A DNA stretch of 64,000 nucleotides, taken from positions 37,036 to 101,035 of the forward strand of contig DITV01000001.1 in assembly GCA_002422915.1 (NCBI GenBank), written 5' to 3'. This DNA comes from Candidatus Saccharibacteria bacterium UBA6175. Its GTDB lineage: Bacteria > Patescibacteriota > Saccharimonadia > Saccharimonadales > Saccharimonadaceae. The translations under genes and the position numbers were made by a program. The notes under the pieces are model-generated. The model ran no database searches and was not told where the DNA came from. It saw only the letters and a program-made list of their open reading frames with translations. Positions 41,960 to 49,992 of the stretch are shown here, one piece after another. Each line of letters opens with the position of its first letter. Position 1 is the stretch's first letter.

Positions 41960-42895
41960 ATGATATTGGGCATAGATGAGGTTGGAAGAGGGCCATGGGC
42001 GGGACCACTCGTGGTAGGGGCGGTGGTGCTTGGCGATGCGTCGATTGCCGGTCTTGCTGATAGCAAGAAACTTTCGAGTGCTCGTCGTCGGAAACTTTCT
42101 GATGAGATCCGTGACAAAGCTGCTGGAATTGGACTAGGCTGGGTTCACGCCGATGAACTTGATACGATTGGCCTCAGTGCTGCACTGAAACTGGCAACAC
42201 GACGGGCCGTCGAGCAGATTACTGCACCCTATCACGAGATAATTATTGACGGAACCATTAATTTTCTTGCCGGTACCAGTAAAGAGGCATACGTGAGCGT
42301 CCTCCCGAAGGCTGACGCGCTGATCGAGAGTGTCTCGGCAGCCTCAATTGTTGCGAAGGTCGCACGAGATAGTTGGATGGCAGAACAAGACAAACTCTAC
42401 CCTGGGTACGGGTTTAGTTCACATGTCGGGTATGGGACAGCTAAGCATCGCCAGGCACTTGAACAGTATGGAGTAACACCATTGCATCGCACATCATTTA
42501 CGCCGATTGCTCAGTTGCTCGGAAAAGATGTATCGAACATTTCTATTAAGAATATGGCGAAGAACACGTCTCACACCGGATCAGAATATGAAGATGCGGT
42601 CGCAGCATATCTTCAAAGACTTACGCATACGGTTGTTGAACGGAATTGGCGCACAAAGTGGTGTGAGATTGATATTATCTCTCGCCACGATACAACACTT
42701 TATTTTACTGAAGTACGCTATCGTTCTTCCGCCATACAAGGGGGCGGTATTGCCTCGATTACTCCAAAAAAGCTAACGCAAATGCGCTTTGCTGCTGAGG
42801 CATATCTTGCGAGTCATCCATCAGAAGAGACCATCTGCCTCCAGGTCGCATCGATCGATGCTCAACATGGGGTGAGAATCTTAGAGGTTGAGTAG
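41960..42895 (+). CDS. rnhB: Ribonuclease HII fused to a YraN (UPF0102) nuclease-like domain
   Basis: One 311-residue chain with two domains. Residues 1-190 are RNase HII, which removes RNA from RNA-DNA hybrids and single ribonucleotides: GIDEVGRGPWAGP (Asp6, Glu7), YHEIIIDG (Asp97), KADALIESVSAASIVAKVARD (Asp119), YPGYGFSSHVGYGT. Residues 205-311 match YraN/UPF0102, a restriction-endonuclease-like fold often encoded next to rnhB: TGSEYEDAVAAYLQ, CEIDII (Glu236, Asp238) and TEVRYRS, where the usual catalytic EVK is EVR. The Lys to Arg change may weaken catalysis. No in-frame stop or frameshift separates the domains. The end overlaps the convergent aminopeptidase gene by 15 bp. Confidence 0.93.
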   Translation: MILGIDEVGRGPWAGPLVVGAVVLGDASIAGLADSKKLSSARRRKLSDEIRDKAAGIGLGWVHADELDTIGLSAALKLATRRAVEQITAPYHEIIIDGTINFLAGTSKEAYVSVLPKADALIESVSAASIVAKVARDSWMAEQDKLYPGYGFSSHVGYGTAKHRQALEQYGVTPLHRTSFTPIAQLLGKDVSNISIKNMAKNTSHTGSEYEDAVAAYLQRLTHTVVERNWRTKWCEIDIISRHDTTLYFTEVRYRSSAIQGGGIASITPKKLTQMRFAAEAYLASHPSEETICLQVASIDAQHGVRILEVE

Positions 42896-45397
42896 TGCGG
42901 CTTTGACATTTGCAGCCTGGTGTTCAATCAGACCAACGCGTTGCTCGAGTTCGGTGGCACCAACGGCAATGTTGCGTTTCAACGCGACGACATTGCGCAG
43001 TGGTCCAAAGAAAGCGTGGTACTCCTCGAGTTCTTGCTTGGTCATGAGGCAGCTAGCGACATAGCGGGGATAAGCATCATAGCTTTTGTCGCTGCCAAAG
43101 TTTTCTTCAATCCAACTCCAGTTATCCTGAAGCCATTGCCAGGTGAGTGCGCGACCCTCGCGGTTACGGAGTGTCCACACGATCCATCGGGCTGCGTCTT
43201 GGCGACGCACAACACGGCTGTCCTTAACCAGCTCAAGGACGCGTGAAAGTACAGCTGGATCTTTTGTCGAGGTAATCGCCATTGCGATATCTTGGCGAAG
43301 CTCACTTGATGCTGTTGAGGCATGCACGGCGAGCAACGAATCAACAACCGAATTGTCATCACTGTATCGTACCGCTGCAGACAGAAGGGTGGCTCTGAGC
43401 TCCGGGTTCAACTCTTCAATCGGTGCGGCGTGAAACCTTCGCAGAGCCTCTTCAACCACAACTGGTGACTCACTGTAGAGCATGAGTGAGATGACCATAC
43501 TGCGAAGCTTCGTGTCATTTTCAGACTCACCATCCTTGTGGTCCCAATCAAGCCGAGTGAACTGTTTTACGGCAAGTGTACCGCTCAGAGAGCGAAGTGC
43601 AGCCTCTTCCTTGGAATCCGGCTCGACAAATTTTTTCAATTCGCCAATAATCATAGCAATTAAGCCCCACACTGCTTCGCTTGTTTCGTTCTCGTAGTGA
43701 GCGAGAAGCGGAATGAGCTCGGCGCTTTCAATCGTTTCAGCTTGAGCCAAAAGACTTTGCTCGACGAGTATCTTTAGGCGATCGATATGGCTTGACTGCT
43801 CTATAGTACTCAGTACGGCTGGCAGCAGCGTTGTGTCGTAGTGGGTAATGTAGTGTGAGGGGCTTTCGTGGTTGAGCTCGAGTATAGAAACGCTTTGTAC
43901 GGGCACAATAGTATTCTTAGTATCCATGAGCGAAGGCACCTCTTTGTTTGGTGAGGCGAGGGGAATCGGCCAGAGACGATTGGACGCTGCATGCTCGCCG
44001 ACGAAGAACTGAGACTGTGAAAGTGAAAGGCCTTCAATGTGCGGCGTGACCGATACAACTGGATAGCCTGGCTGTTGAATCCATGGCTCCATCACGGCGG
44101 CAATATCTTGGCCAGAGGACTTCGAGAGAGCATCCCAAAGATCACGTGCAGTGGTGTTTTTGTACGCATGATCGGTAAAGTACTGACGGAGGCCATTCTT
44201 GAGCGCTTCAGGGCCAATGTATGTCTGGAGCATGTGGAGTAGGCGACCTCCCTTGGCGTAGACGATCGAGGGGTCAAAGAGGCTACTTATTTCATCAGGA
44301 TCGTTCACGTCGGTTTGAATCGATTGAACACCGTCAAGACTGTCGCGTCGCAGCGCCTGGATCACCTCATAGCTGGCAAATTCAAGCCATACGTTCCAGT
44401 CTGGTTCAATCGCATCAATCGCAACGTATTCCATCATGTCGGCGAAACTTTCATTCAACCAAAGGTCGTTCCACCACTGCATCGTGACCAGGTTCCCAAA
44501 CCATTGATGGCTGAGCTCATGGGCGATGACCATTGCGGCGTGCTGTTTGTTCTCGATTGAAGAAATTGCCGGGTCGACAAGAAGCGCGACTTCACGGTAG
44601 GTGATAAGCCCCCAGTTTTCCATAGCGCCTGAAGAAAAGTCGGGGAGGGCAATGTGATCGGCTTTTGGCAGTGGGTAGGGGACGCCGAAGTAGTCGTCAA
44701 AGAATTCAGTAACTCGTATGGCAATATCGAGACCAAAGTCACGGCTTGCGGTTGGCTGTGCGGGTGTCGACCAAATGGCGACCTCAATTCCATCTTTGGT
44801 CGTACCGCGCGTGGCCTCAAGCTCACCAACGACCCAGGCCAAAAGGTAGGTGCTCATTCGTGGGGTCGTTTGGAATGAAGTGATCAGACGATCATTTTCG
44901 ACGCGCTGATCCGCCTGGGGCATATTACTGAGAGCGGTCACTCCCGTTTCAGTGGTGAGTGTCACGTCGAAGGTAGCTTTGGCCGCCGGTTCGTCAATGC
45001 AAGGAAATACTTCGCGAGCGTGATGACTCTCGAACTGTGTAGCAACGAGTTCCTTGGCGATGCCGTCATGCTGATAGTAACAGGGGTACATACCGTGCAT
45101 CGTATCGGTCATCGTCCCAGTAAAACGGAGTACCACAACCGCTTCCTCACCCGAGTGATAAGTACCGTTAAGACGGAGTTCGTCACCTGATTGGCTAAAG
45201 GTTACTTCTTTGCCATTGACGAGCGCCGAGGAGATGTCGAGTTCTTTGGCATGAAAATCGAGGTGGGAAGTATCTTTTTCGACGGTTCCGTTGATTGTGA
45301 CCGTTCCGCTAGAGGCTCGAGTCGGTCGGTCGATGTTTAGCGAGAGGTCGTAATGGGTTGGTATAAAGATATCGAGGAGTGGTTGGTATGAATGCAT
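42881..45397 (-). CDS. pepN: M1-family aminopeptidase (aminopeptidase N)
   Basis: A zinc aminopeptidase releasing N-terminal residues from peptides; 838 residues from the ATG at 45397. Seen: an N-terminal beta domain, the substrate-anchoring GAMENWGLITYRE, the zinc motif VIAHELSHQWFGN with the third ligand in LNESFADMMEY, a Tyr in the region after LWDALSKSSG, and a long ERAP-like helical C-terminal domain. No signal peptide is seen, so it is probably cytoplasmic and recycles peptides taken up or formed by proteolysis. An upstream in-frame ATG at 45406 overlaps the TATAAT box (45405-45410), so the second ATG is chosen. Confidence 0.95.
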   Translation of the reverse strand: MHSYQPLLDIFIPTHYDLSLNIDRPTRASSGTVTINGTVEKDTSHLDFHAKELDISSALVNGKEVTFSQSGDELRLNGTYHSGEEAVVVLRFTGTMTDTMHGMYPCYYQHDGIAKELVATQFESHHAREVFPCIDEPAAKATFDVTLTTETGVTALSNMPQADQRVENDRLITSFQTTPRMSTYLLAWVVGELEATRGTTKDGIEVAIWSTPAQPTASRDFGLDIAIRVTEFFDDYFGVPYPLPKADHIALPDFSSGAMENWGLITYREVALLVDPAISSIENKQHAAMVIAHELSHQWFGNLVTMQWWNDLWLNESFADMMEYVAIDAIEPDWNVWLEFASYEVIQALRRDSLDGVQSIQTDVNDPDEISSLFDPSIVYAKGGRLLHMLQTYIGPEALKNGLRQYFTDHAYKNTTARDLWDALSKSSGQDIAAVMEPWIQQPGYPVVSVTPHIEGLSLSQSQFFVGEHAASNRLWPIPLASPNKEVPSLMDTKNTIVPVQSVSILELNHESPSHYITHYDTTLLPAVLSTIEQSSHIDRLKILVEQSLLAQAETIESAELIPLLAHYENETSEAVWGLIAMIIGELKKFVEPDSKEEAALRSLSGTLAVKQFTRLDWDHKDGESENDTKLRSMVISLMLYSESPVVVEEALRRFHAAPIEELNPELRATLLSAAVRYSDDNSVVDSLLAVHASTASSELRQDIAMAITSTKDPAVLSRVLELVKDSRVVRRQDAARWIVWTLRNREGRALTWQWLQDNWSWIEENFGSDKSYDAYPRYVASCLMTKQELEEYHAFFGPLRNVVALKRNIAVGATELEQRVGLIEHQAANVKAALLNL

Positions 45398-45404
45398 ATA
45401 TTTC

Positions 45405-45410
45405 ATTATA
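45405..45410 (-). promoter_or_regulatory. -10 box of pepN; decides the start codon
   Basis: TATAAT on the minus strand, 7 bp before ATG 45397. Because it includes part of the first in-frame ATG (45406), that ATG cannot be the start of an mRNA made from this promoter. Confidence 0.65.
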
Positions 45411-45486
45411 CGGGAGAAGGCGACGAGATTCTTAACAAGATGTGAACAATAGTATAGTGGTGATTGTGTCGCGGCAGAGATATCGT

Positions 45487-45492
45487 CATACT
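45487..45492 (+). promoter_or_regulatory. -10 box of secreted nuclease gene (leaderless)
   Basis: CATACT, 6 bp before ATG 45499. Confidence 0.5.
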
Positions 45493-45498
45493 AGACCC

Positions 45499-46170
45499 AT
45501 GAAGCTCCGTCGAATCATTGTCCTTACCCTTGCCCTTATACTCACGGCGAGCGCTATTATTTCAGCTGCTCCACCCGCTCCGGTTGCACCAGAATCGACG
45601 TTGGTATCCGCTTCTCCAAGTCAAGCGGGAGCAGCCCTCGAGAAACTTGAAGTTAAAGGAAGGGCCGCAAAAACGGGGTATAGCAGGGACGAGTTTGGGG
45701 CTGGCTGGCGAATAGTGAGTGGATGTGACACACGCCAGATCATTCTCTTTCGGGACTTGAGTGACGTCACGCTTCGCGACAGCTGTACCATACAAAGTGG
45801 CACGCTCCGTGACCCTTACACCGGAATGACACTATCGTTTCGCCGTGACGACAGTGATGCAGTTCAAATTGACCACGTGGTGGCTCTATCTGATGCATGG
45901 CAGAAAGGAGCGCAACTTCTTTCTCGAGATGAACGGATCGACCTTGCGAATGATCCGCTAGAGCTCTTGGCCGTTGACGGACCGACTAATCAAGAAAAAG
46001 GCGACAGCGACGCGGCGAGTTGGCTGCCACCGAACGCGTCGTTTCGTTGCGAGTATGTCGCTCGCCAAATTGCCGTAAAGCAAAAATACCGATTGTGGGT
46101 GACGGCTGCCGAAAAAGAGGCAATGAAATCCGTGCTCTCTCGCTGCCCCGACGCTGCGCTTCCCGTCTAA
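45499..46170 (+). CDS. Secreted HNH nuclease (DUF1524/GmrSD C-terminal type)
   Basis: Likely an exported nuclease, 223 residues. Seen: a signal peptide (residues 1 to about 24, MKLRRIIVLTLALILTASAI with a following Ala-rich cleavage region); a Pro/Ala linker; one cysteine pair GCDT and DSCT; then the catalytic core AVQIDHVVALSDAWQKGA (Asp125, His126) and DGPTNQEKGDSDAASWLPPN (Asn164, Lys167); and a tail FRCEYVARQIAVKQKY with Cys. The family is common in actinobacteria as secreted DNases. For a probable nucleotide auxotroph such an enzyme could liberate DNA fragments for uptake, which is inference. An upstream in-frame ATG (45442) would destroy the signal peptide, so the start is ATG 45499. 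Confidence 0.9.
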   Translation: MKLRRIIVLTLALILTASAIISAAPPAPVAPESTLVSASPSQAGAALEKLEVKGRAAKTGYSRDEFGAGWRIVSGCDTRQIILFRDLSDVTLRDSCTIQSGTLRDPYTGMTLSFRRDDSDAVQIDHVVALSDAWQKGAQLLSRDERIDLANDPLELLAVDGPTNQEKGDSDAASWLPPNASFRCEYVARQIAVKQKYRLWVTAAEKEAMKSVLSRCPDAALPV

Positions 46171-46195
46171 TATTGCATTCGCACGCAACCGGTGC

Positions 46196-46201
46196 TATAA
46201 T
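46196..46201 (+). promoter_or_regulatory. -10 box of nusA
   Basis: TATAAT. It gives a leader of about 55 bases that contains a small hairpin with a T run (46219-46237) before ATG 46263. Confidence 0.6.
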
Positions 46202-46218
46202 GAAGGGAGTACATCCGG

Positions 46219-46237
46219 CCGACAGGTCGGACTTTTT
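46219..46237 (+). promoter_or_regulatory. Possible attenuator hairpin in nusA leader
   Basis: CCGA-CAGG-TCGG (4-bp GC stem) followed by AC and five T, between the -10 box and the start codon. Such a short hairpin could pause or terminate polymerase, with NusA itself as the natural sensor. The stem is short, so this is tentative. Confidence 0.35.
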
Positions 46238-46262
46238 CATAGGAAAACAAGAAAGGATTACC

Positions 46263-47390
46263 ATGGAAGAACTAAATCTGAAACAACTTACTCTCGCTGT
46301 CCGAACGATTGCTGAGGAAAAGAACCTCCCCGAAGACGTTGTCTTGTCGGTTATTGAACAGGCGATCGCCGCTGCGTGGCGTCGCGACAACGGTGAGCGC
46401 GACCAAGAGGTTCGTAGTGAACTGAACGTCAACAAGGGCACCGCAAAGGTGTTTGTTGCTCGTGAAGTCGTTGAAGTGGTGGGCAGCGATGCTCATGAAA
46501 TCAGCCTCGAAGACGCGCGCAAAGTGAAGAAAGATGCCGAGCTTGGCGACATGATCGAGGAAGAGCACGAAGTGTCGACCTTCGGCCGAGTTGCCGCTCA
46601 AACGGCTAAGCAGGTGGTCTTACAACGGCTACGTGAGGCCGAGCGTGAAGTTGTCCTCGAAGAGTACGAAGACAAGATCGGAACCGTTGTGAATGGAACC
46701 GTCCAGCGCGTTGAGCCACGGGTGGTCCGGGTTGAAGTCGGTAAAGCAAACGGTATCATTCCCCAGAGCGAACAGATTCAGGGCGAATACTACAATGTTG
46801 GCAGCCGCATCAAAGTCCTCATTAAAGATATTGAGCGCGACAACCGTGGACCGCAGCTTATTTTGAGCCGGGGGAGTGAAGCGTTTATTGAATATCTCTT
46901 CCGCCAAGAAGTGCCTGAGCTTGAAACCGGTGCTGTTGAAATCAAGACAATCGCCCGCGAAGCCGGACGTCGTACCAAGTTGGCCGTTGCCAGCACCGTT
47001 CCTGGTGTTGACCCAGTCGGTACGTTCGTTGGTGGCCACGGAACCCGTGTCCAAGCCGTCATGAACGAAGTTGGTGACCAAGAAAAGATTGACATCGTTA
47101 CCTACGACGCAAACATCGAGCAGTTCATTAAGAATGCGCTCAGCCCTGCAGAAATTGCTCGGGTTGAGATTAAAGAAGCCGACAAGCGTGCAACGGTCTA
47201 CGTTAACGAAGACCAGCAATCTATTGCGATTGGTCGTGGTGGTCAGAACGTACGCCTGGCGAGTCGTTTAACTGGGTATGAGCTTGACATCGAGCAAGCC
47301 GTCGCCGCAACGAAGCCTGCTGATAAAGGTCCTCGTAAGAATATCGAAGACAGCCTCCTTGATGCTGTTGAAGAATCTACCGAAGAATAA
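46263..47390 (+). CDS. nusA: Transcription termination/antitermination protein NusA
   Basis: Binds RNA polymerase and nascent RNA to control pausing, termination and rRNA antitermination. The start is the ATG at 46263, with AAAGGA upstream; an earlier in-frame start at 46020 overlaps the nuclease gene. Seen: the N-terminal polymerase-binding domain (MEELNLKQLTLAVRTIAEEK, SVIEQAIAAAWRRD), an S1 domain (about 135-200, GTVVNGTVQRVEPRVVRVEV), and KH1 and KH2 (PVGTFVGGHGTRVQAVMNE, SIAIGRGGQNVRLASRLTG). It lacks the C-terminal acidic repeats of E. coli NusA (375 versus 495 residues), as in most bacteria. Confidence 0.97.
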   Translation: MEELNLKQLTLAVRTIAEEKNLPEDVVLSVIEQAIAAAWRRDNGERDQEVRSELNVNKGTAKVFVAREVVEVVGSDAHEISLEDARKVKKDAELGDMIEEEHEVSTFGRVAAQTAKQVVLQRLREAEREVVLEEYEDKIGTVVNGTVQRVEPRVVRVEVGKANGIIPQSEQIQGEYYNVGSRIKVLIKDIERDNRGPQLILSRGSEAFIEYLFRQEVPELETGAVEIKTIAREAGRRTKLAVASTVPGVDPVGTFVGGHGTRVQAVMNEVGDQEKIDIVTYDANIEQFIKNALSPAEIARVEIKEADKRATVYVNEDQQSIAIGRGGQNVRLASRLTGYELDIEQAVAATKPADKGPRKNIEDSLLDAVEESTEE

Positions 47391-47409
47391 GACGCACTAA
47401 ACACTAAAA

Positions 47410-47436
47410 TTAGCACTCACTTGACCCGAGTGCTAA
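47410..47436 (+). promoter_or_regulatory. CIRCE operator (HrcA binding site) upstream of clpC
   Basis: A perfect inverted repeat TTAGCACTC, 9-base spacer, GAGTGCTAA, identical to the consensus of the HrcA heat-shock operator. The spacer contains the TTGACC -35 element (47421-47426) of the clpC promoter, so bound HrcA would block polymerase. The hrcA gene itself is not in the window. Confidence 0.93.
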
Positions 47437-47444
47437 TTTTTTGC

Positions 47445-47450
47445 TATACT
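47445..47450 (+). promoter_or_regulatory. -10 box of clpC
   Basis: TATACT, 18 bp after the TTGACC -35 that sits within the CIRCE repeat. The leader is about 55 bases, with GGAGGAGAG before ATG 47512. Confidence 0.75.
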
Positions 47451-47511
47451 TTTTATAGACGCATGAATAATATGCTTGCGCTTCTTATAGCGGAGGAGAG
47501 ATAATAAGAAT

Positions 47512-49992
47512 ATGTCAGATGATTTTACCGAATTCATCGCGCATCTTACCGAGAACGCTCGGACCAGCCTTCATCATGCAACGCTCATCGCTCAAGGATA
47601 TGGGAGCCCTTACATTGGGACAGAACACCTTTTACTAGGGGTAATGGCACAGGGTGCATCGGTGGGCGCAAAGATTTTAGCTGATGCTGGGGTCACACTT
47701 GATCGTGCGCAGTCAGCGCTCAATATGGTGCCCGTTTCAGCAATGGTCGGGGGTATTACCACAAAAAGTCTGAGCGAAACCGCCAAACTGACCCTTAAGA
47801 TGAGCTGGGATATTGCCCAGGAGTTTAACCAAGAGCATCTTGGAACCGAACATATCCTTTATAGTATTTTGACACAGAAAAACGCCCGTGCGACGGTGCT
47901 CCTTAAAGATATGGATGTGAACATTCCCGATATTATTGCTGAGCTTGAAGAGTATCTTGATCGTCAAAGCGACAATTACTCACGCCCTGACGGCGAGACT
48001 ACCACCGAGCGACGACAACCTACTCGAAGCAAGGGCGCCTTAGGAACATTTGGCACAGATCTTACTGCTCGAGCCCGCGAAGGCAAGCTCGATCCAGTGA
48101 TTGGCCGTGCCGAGCAAGAAGAGCGACTCGTAACTATTCTGAGTCGACGTACCAAGAACAACCCCGTCTTGATTGGTGAGCCGGGTGTTGGAAAAACGGC
48201 AATTGTCGAAGGAATCGCACAACGCATTGCAAGTGAAGATGTCCCAGAGCACCTGCTCGACAAGAAGATTGTTCAACTCGACCTTGCGGGAATGATTGCT
48301 GGTACCAAATATCGTGGAGAATTTGAAGAGCGCTTAAAGAAAGTGATCAGTGAACTGCAAGAGCAGAAAAATGTGATCATATTTATTGATGAGCTCCACT
48401 TGTTGGTGGGCGCCGGTGCGGCCGAAGGTGCGCTTGACGCGGCTAATATGCTCAAGCCGGCACTCGCTCGAGGAGAAATTCGTATGATTGGTGCGACGAC
48501 TCTAGAAGAGTATCGCAAGCACATAGAAAAAGACACCGCGCTTGAACGGCGTCTTCAGACCGTTGTTGTTCCAGAGCCGAAGCTAAAGGATACCATTGCC
48601 ATTTTGAAGGGCTTAAAGCCGTACTACGAGAAGCACCACGGTGTCTCGATTAGTGATGAGGTGATTGAAGACGCAGTCTACATGGCCGATCGTTACATCT
48701 CGGAGCGATTTATGCCTGACAAGGCGATTGACGTGATTGACGAAGCTGCTGCACGCATTGGGGTTAAGTCGGGCCATAAGCCGAGCAAAGTACGCGATTA
48801 TGTGAAACAGCTGAAAGACTTAAACGAAGAAATGGAAGATGCCGTGGTAGCTGAAGATTATGAGCGAGCGGCGCTGTATAAGACACGTATTAGTCAACTG
48901 AATCAGAAACTTGACGAAACGCGTCAAAAAGCAGAACAGCAAACACCCGTTACGCTTACGGACGAAGATATTTCTCACGCGATTTCACTCATGACTGGTA
49001 TTCCTGTTCAACGCGTTCAGAAATCAGAAGCGGCACTCCTTCGCCATCTCGAGAAGCACTTGTCAAAGTTTATCATTGGCCAAGAAGAGGCTGTCGAAAA
49101 AGTGTCTCGAGCAATTCGCCGTAGCCGTAGCGGTGTAGCGAGCAGCAAGCGACCAATCGGCTCCTTCGTCTTTATGGGCCCAACAGGAGTTGGAAAGACG
49201 CAGCTTGCGAAAGTGCTTGCTCGAGAAGTGTTTGGAAGCGAAGATGCTCTCATTAAGATTGATATGAGTGAATTTCGAGAGCGGCATTCGACGAGTCGCC
49301 TGCTCGGTGCACCCGCGGGGTACGTAGGGTATGACGACGGTGGCCAGCTGACTGATAAAATACGACGTCAACCATATAGCGTAGTTCTCTTCGATGAAAT
49401 TGAAAAAGCAAATTCAGAAGTATTTAACCTTCTTCTGCAATTATTAGAAGATGGAACACTTACTGATGCGAAGGGCCACGCGGTTGATTTCTCGAATGCG
49501 ATCATTATCATGACCAGTAATGTTGGCGCCGAGGCGATGATGAAAGAATCAAGCCTTGGATTTCATGCGCAGTCAAAAGACGATGCTCAGCGGTTGAAGC
49601 GTGTTCATGCCGAGAACGCTCAGGCCGCCGAGGAGGCGCTTTCTAAGATCATGAGACCGGAGCTTATGAATCGGTTTGACGCACTCATTACCTTCAAGGC
49701 TCTCACGAAGAAAGAGGTAGCGAAGATTTTTGATACATTGCTATCAGAGCTTCAGGAACGATTGGTCCGGAAAGGGGTTCGCTTAGTAGTTGAGCCATCG
49801 GCAAAGCGTTTAATCATTGCCGAAGGCCACGATGAAAAGTACGGTGCTCGTCCACTTCGTCGAGCCATGCAAGAACTTCTTGAGCACCAGCTCGCCGACG
49901 GACTCTTGTCGGGTGAATATGAAAAAGGTACAGTACTAGTAGCAAAAGCCGAAAAGGGGAAGGTAGTTCTGCGTGTTACAGCCGCAACATAG
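47512..49992 (+). CDS. clpC: ATP-dependent Clp protease ATP-binding subunit ClpC
   Basis: A Hsp100 unfoldase that feeds damaged proteins to ClpP; 826 residues. Seen: two Clp-N repeats (LTENARTSLHHA, GTEHLLLGVMAQG, GTEHILYSILTQ); AAA+ module 1 with Walker A GEPGVGKTAIVEG, Walker B IIFIDELH; a UVR/middle segment (VVAEDYERAALYKTRI); and module 2 with GPTGVGKTQLAKVL and FDEIEKANSEVFNLLLQLLE. A ClpP-binding loop (LGF, near SSLGFHAQ) is seen in module 2. The perfect CIRCE operator upstream puts it under HrcA heat-shock control, whereas firmicute clpC genes are usually under CtsR. The last 20 bp overlap the next gene. Confidence 0.97.
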   Translation: MSDDFTEFIAHLTENARTSLHHATLIAQGYGSPYIGTEHLLLGVMAQGASVGAKILADAGVTLDRAQSALNMVPVSAMVGGITTKSLSETAKLTLKMSWDIAQEFNQEHLGTEHILYSILTQKNARATVLLKDMDVNIPDIIAELEEYLDRQSDNYSRPDGETTTERRQPTRSKGALGTFGTDLTARAREGKLDPVIGRAEQEERLVTILSRRTKNNPVLIGEPGVGKTAIVEGIAQRIASEDVPEHLLDKKIVQLDLAGMIAGTKYRGEFEERLKKVISELQEQKNVIIFIDELHLLVGAGAAEGALDAANMLKPALARGEIRMIGATTLEEYRKHIEKDTALERRLQTVVVPEPKLKDTIAILKGLKPYYEKHHGVSISDEVIEDAVYMADRYISERFMPDKAIDVIDEAAARIGVKSGHKPSKVRDYVKQLKDLNEEMEDAVVAEDYERAALYKTRISQLNQKLDETRQKAEQQTPVTLTDEDISHAISLMTGIPVQRVQKSEAALLRHLEKHLSKFIIGQEEAVEKVSRAIRRSRSGVASSKRPIGSFVFMGPTGVGKTQLAKVLAREVFGSEDALIKIDMSEFRERHSTSRLLGAPAGYVGYDDGGQLTDKIRRQPYSVVLFDEIEKANSEVFNLLLQLLEDGTLTDAKGHAVDFSNAIIIMTSNVGAEAMMKESSLGFHAQSKDDAQRLKRVHAENAQAAEEALSKIMRPELMNRFDALITFKALTKKEVAKIFDTLLSELQERLVRKGVRLVVEPSAKRLIIAEGHDEKYGARPLRRAMQELLEHQLADGLLSGEYEKGTVLVAKAEKGKVVLRVTAAT

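Noticed and set aside
41960..42895. Two separate genes rnhB and yraN
   Set aside because: There is no stop, start or Shine-Dalgarno between the domains; the frame is continuous through residue 311.
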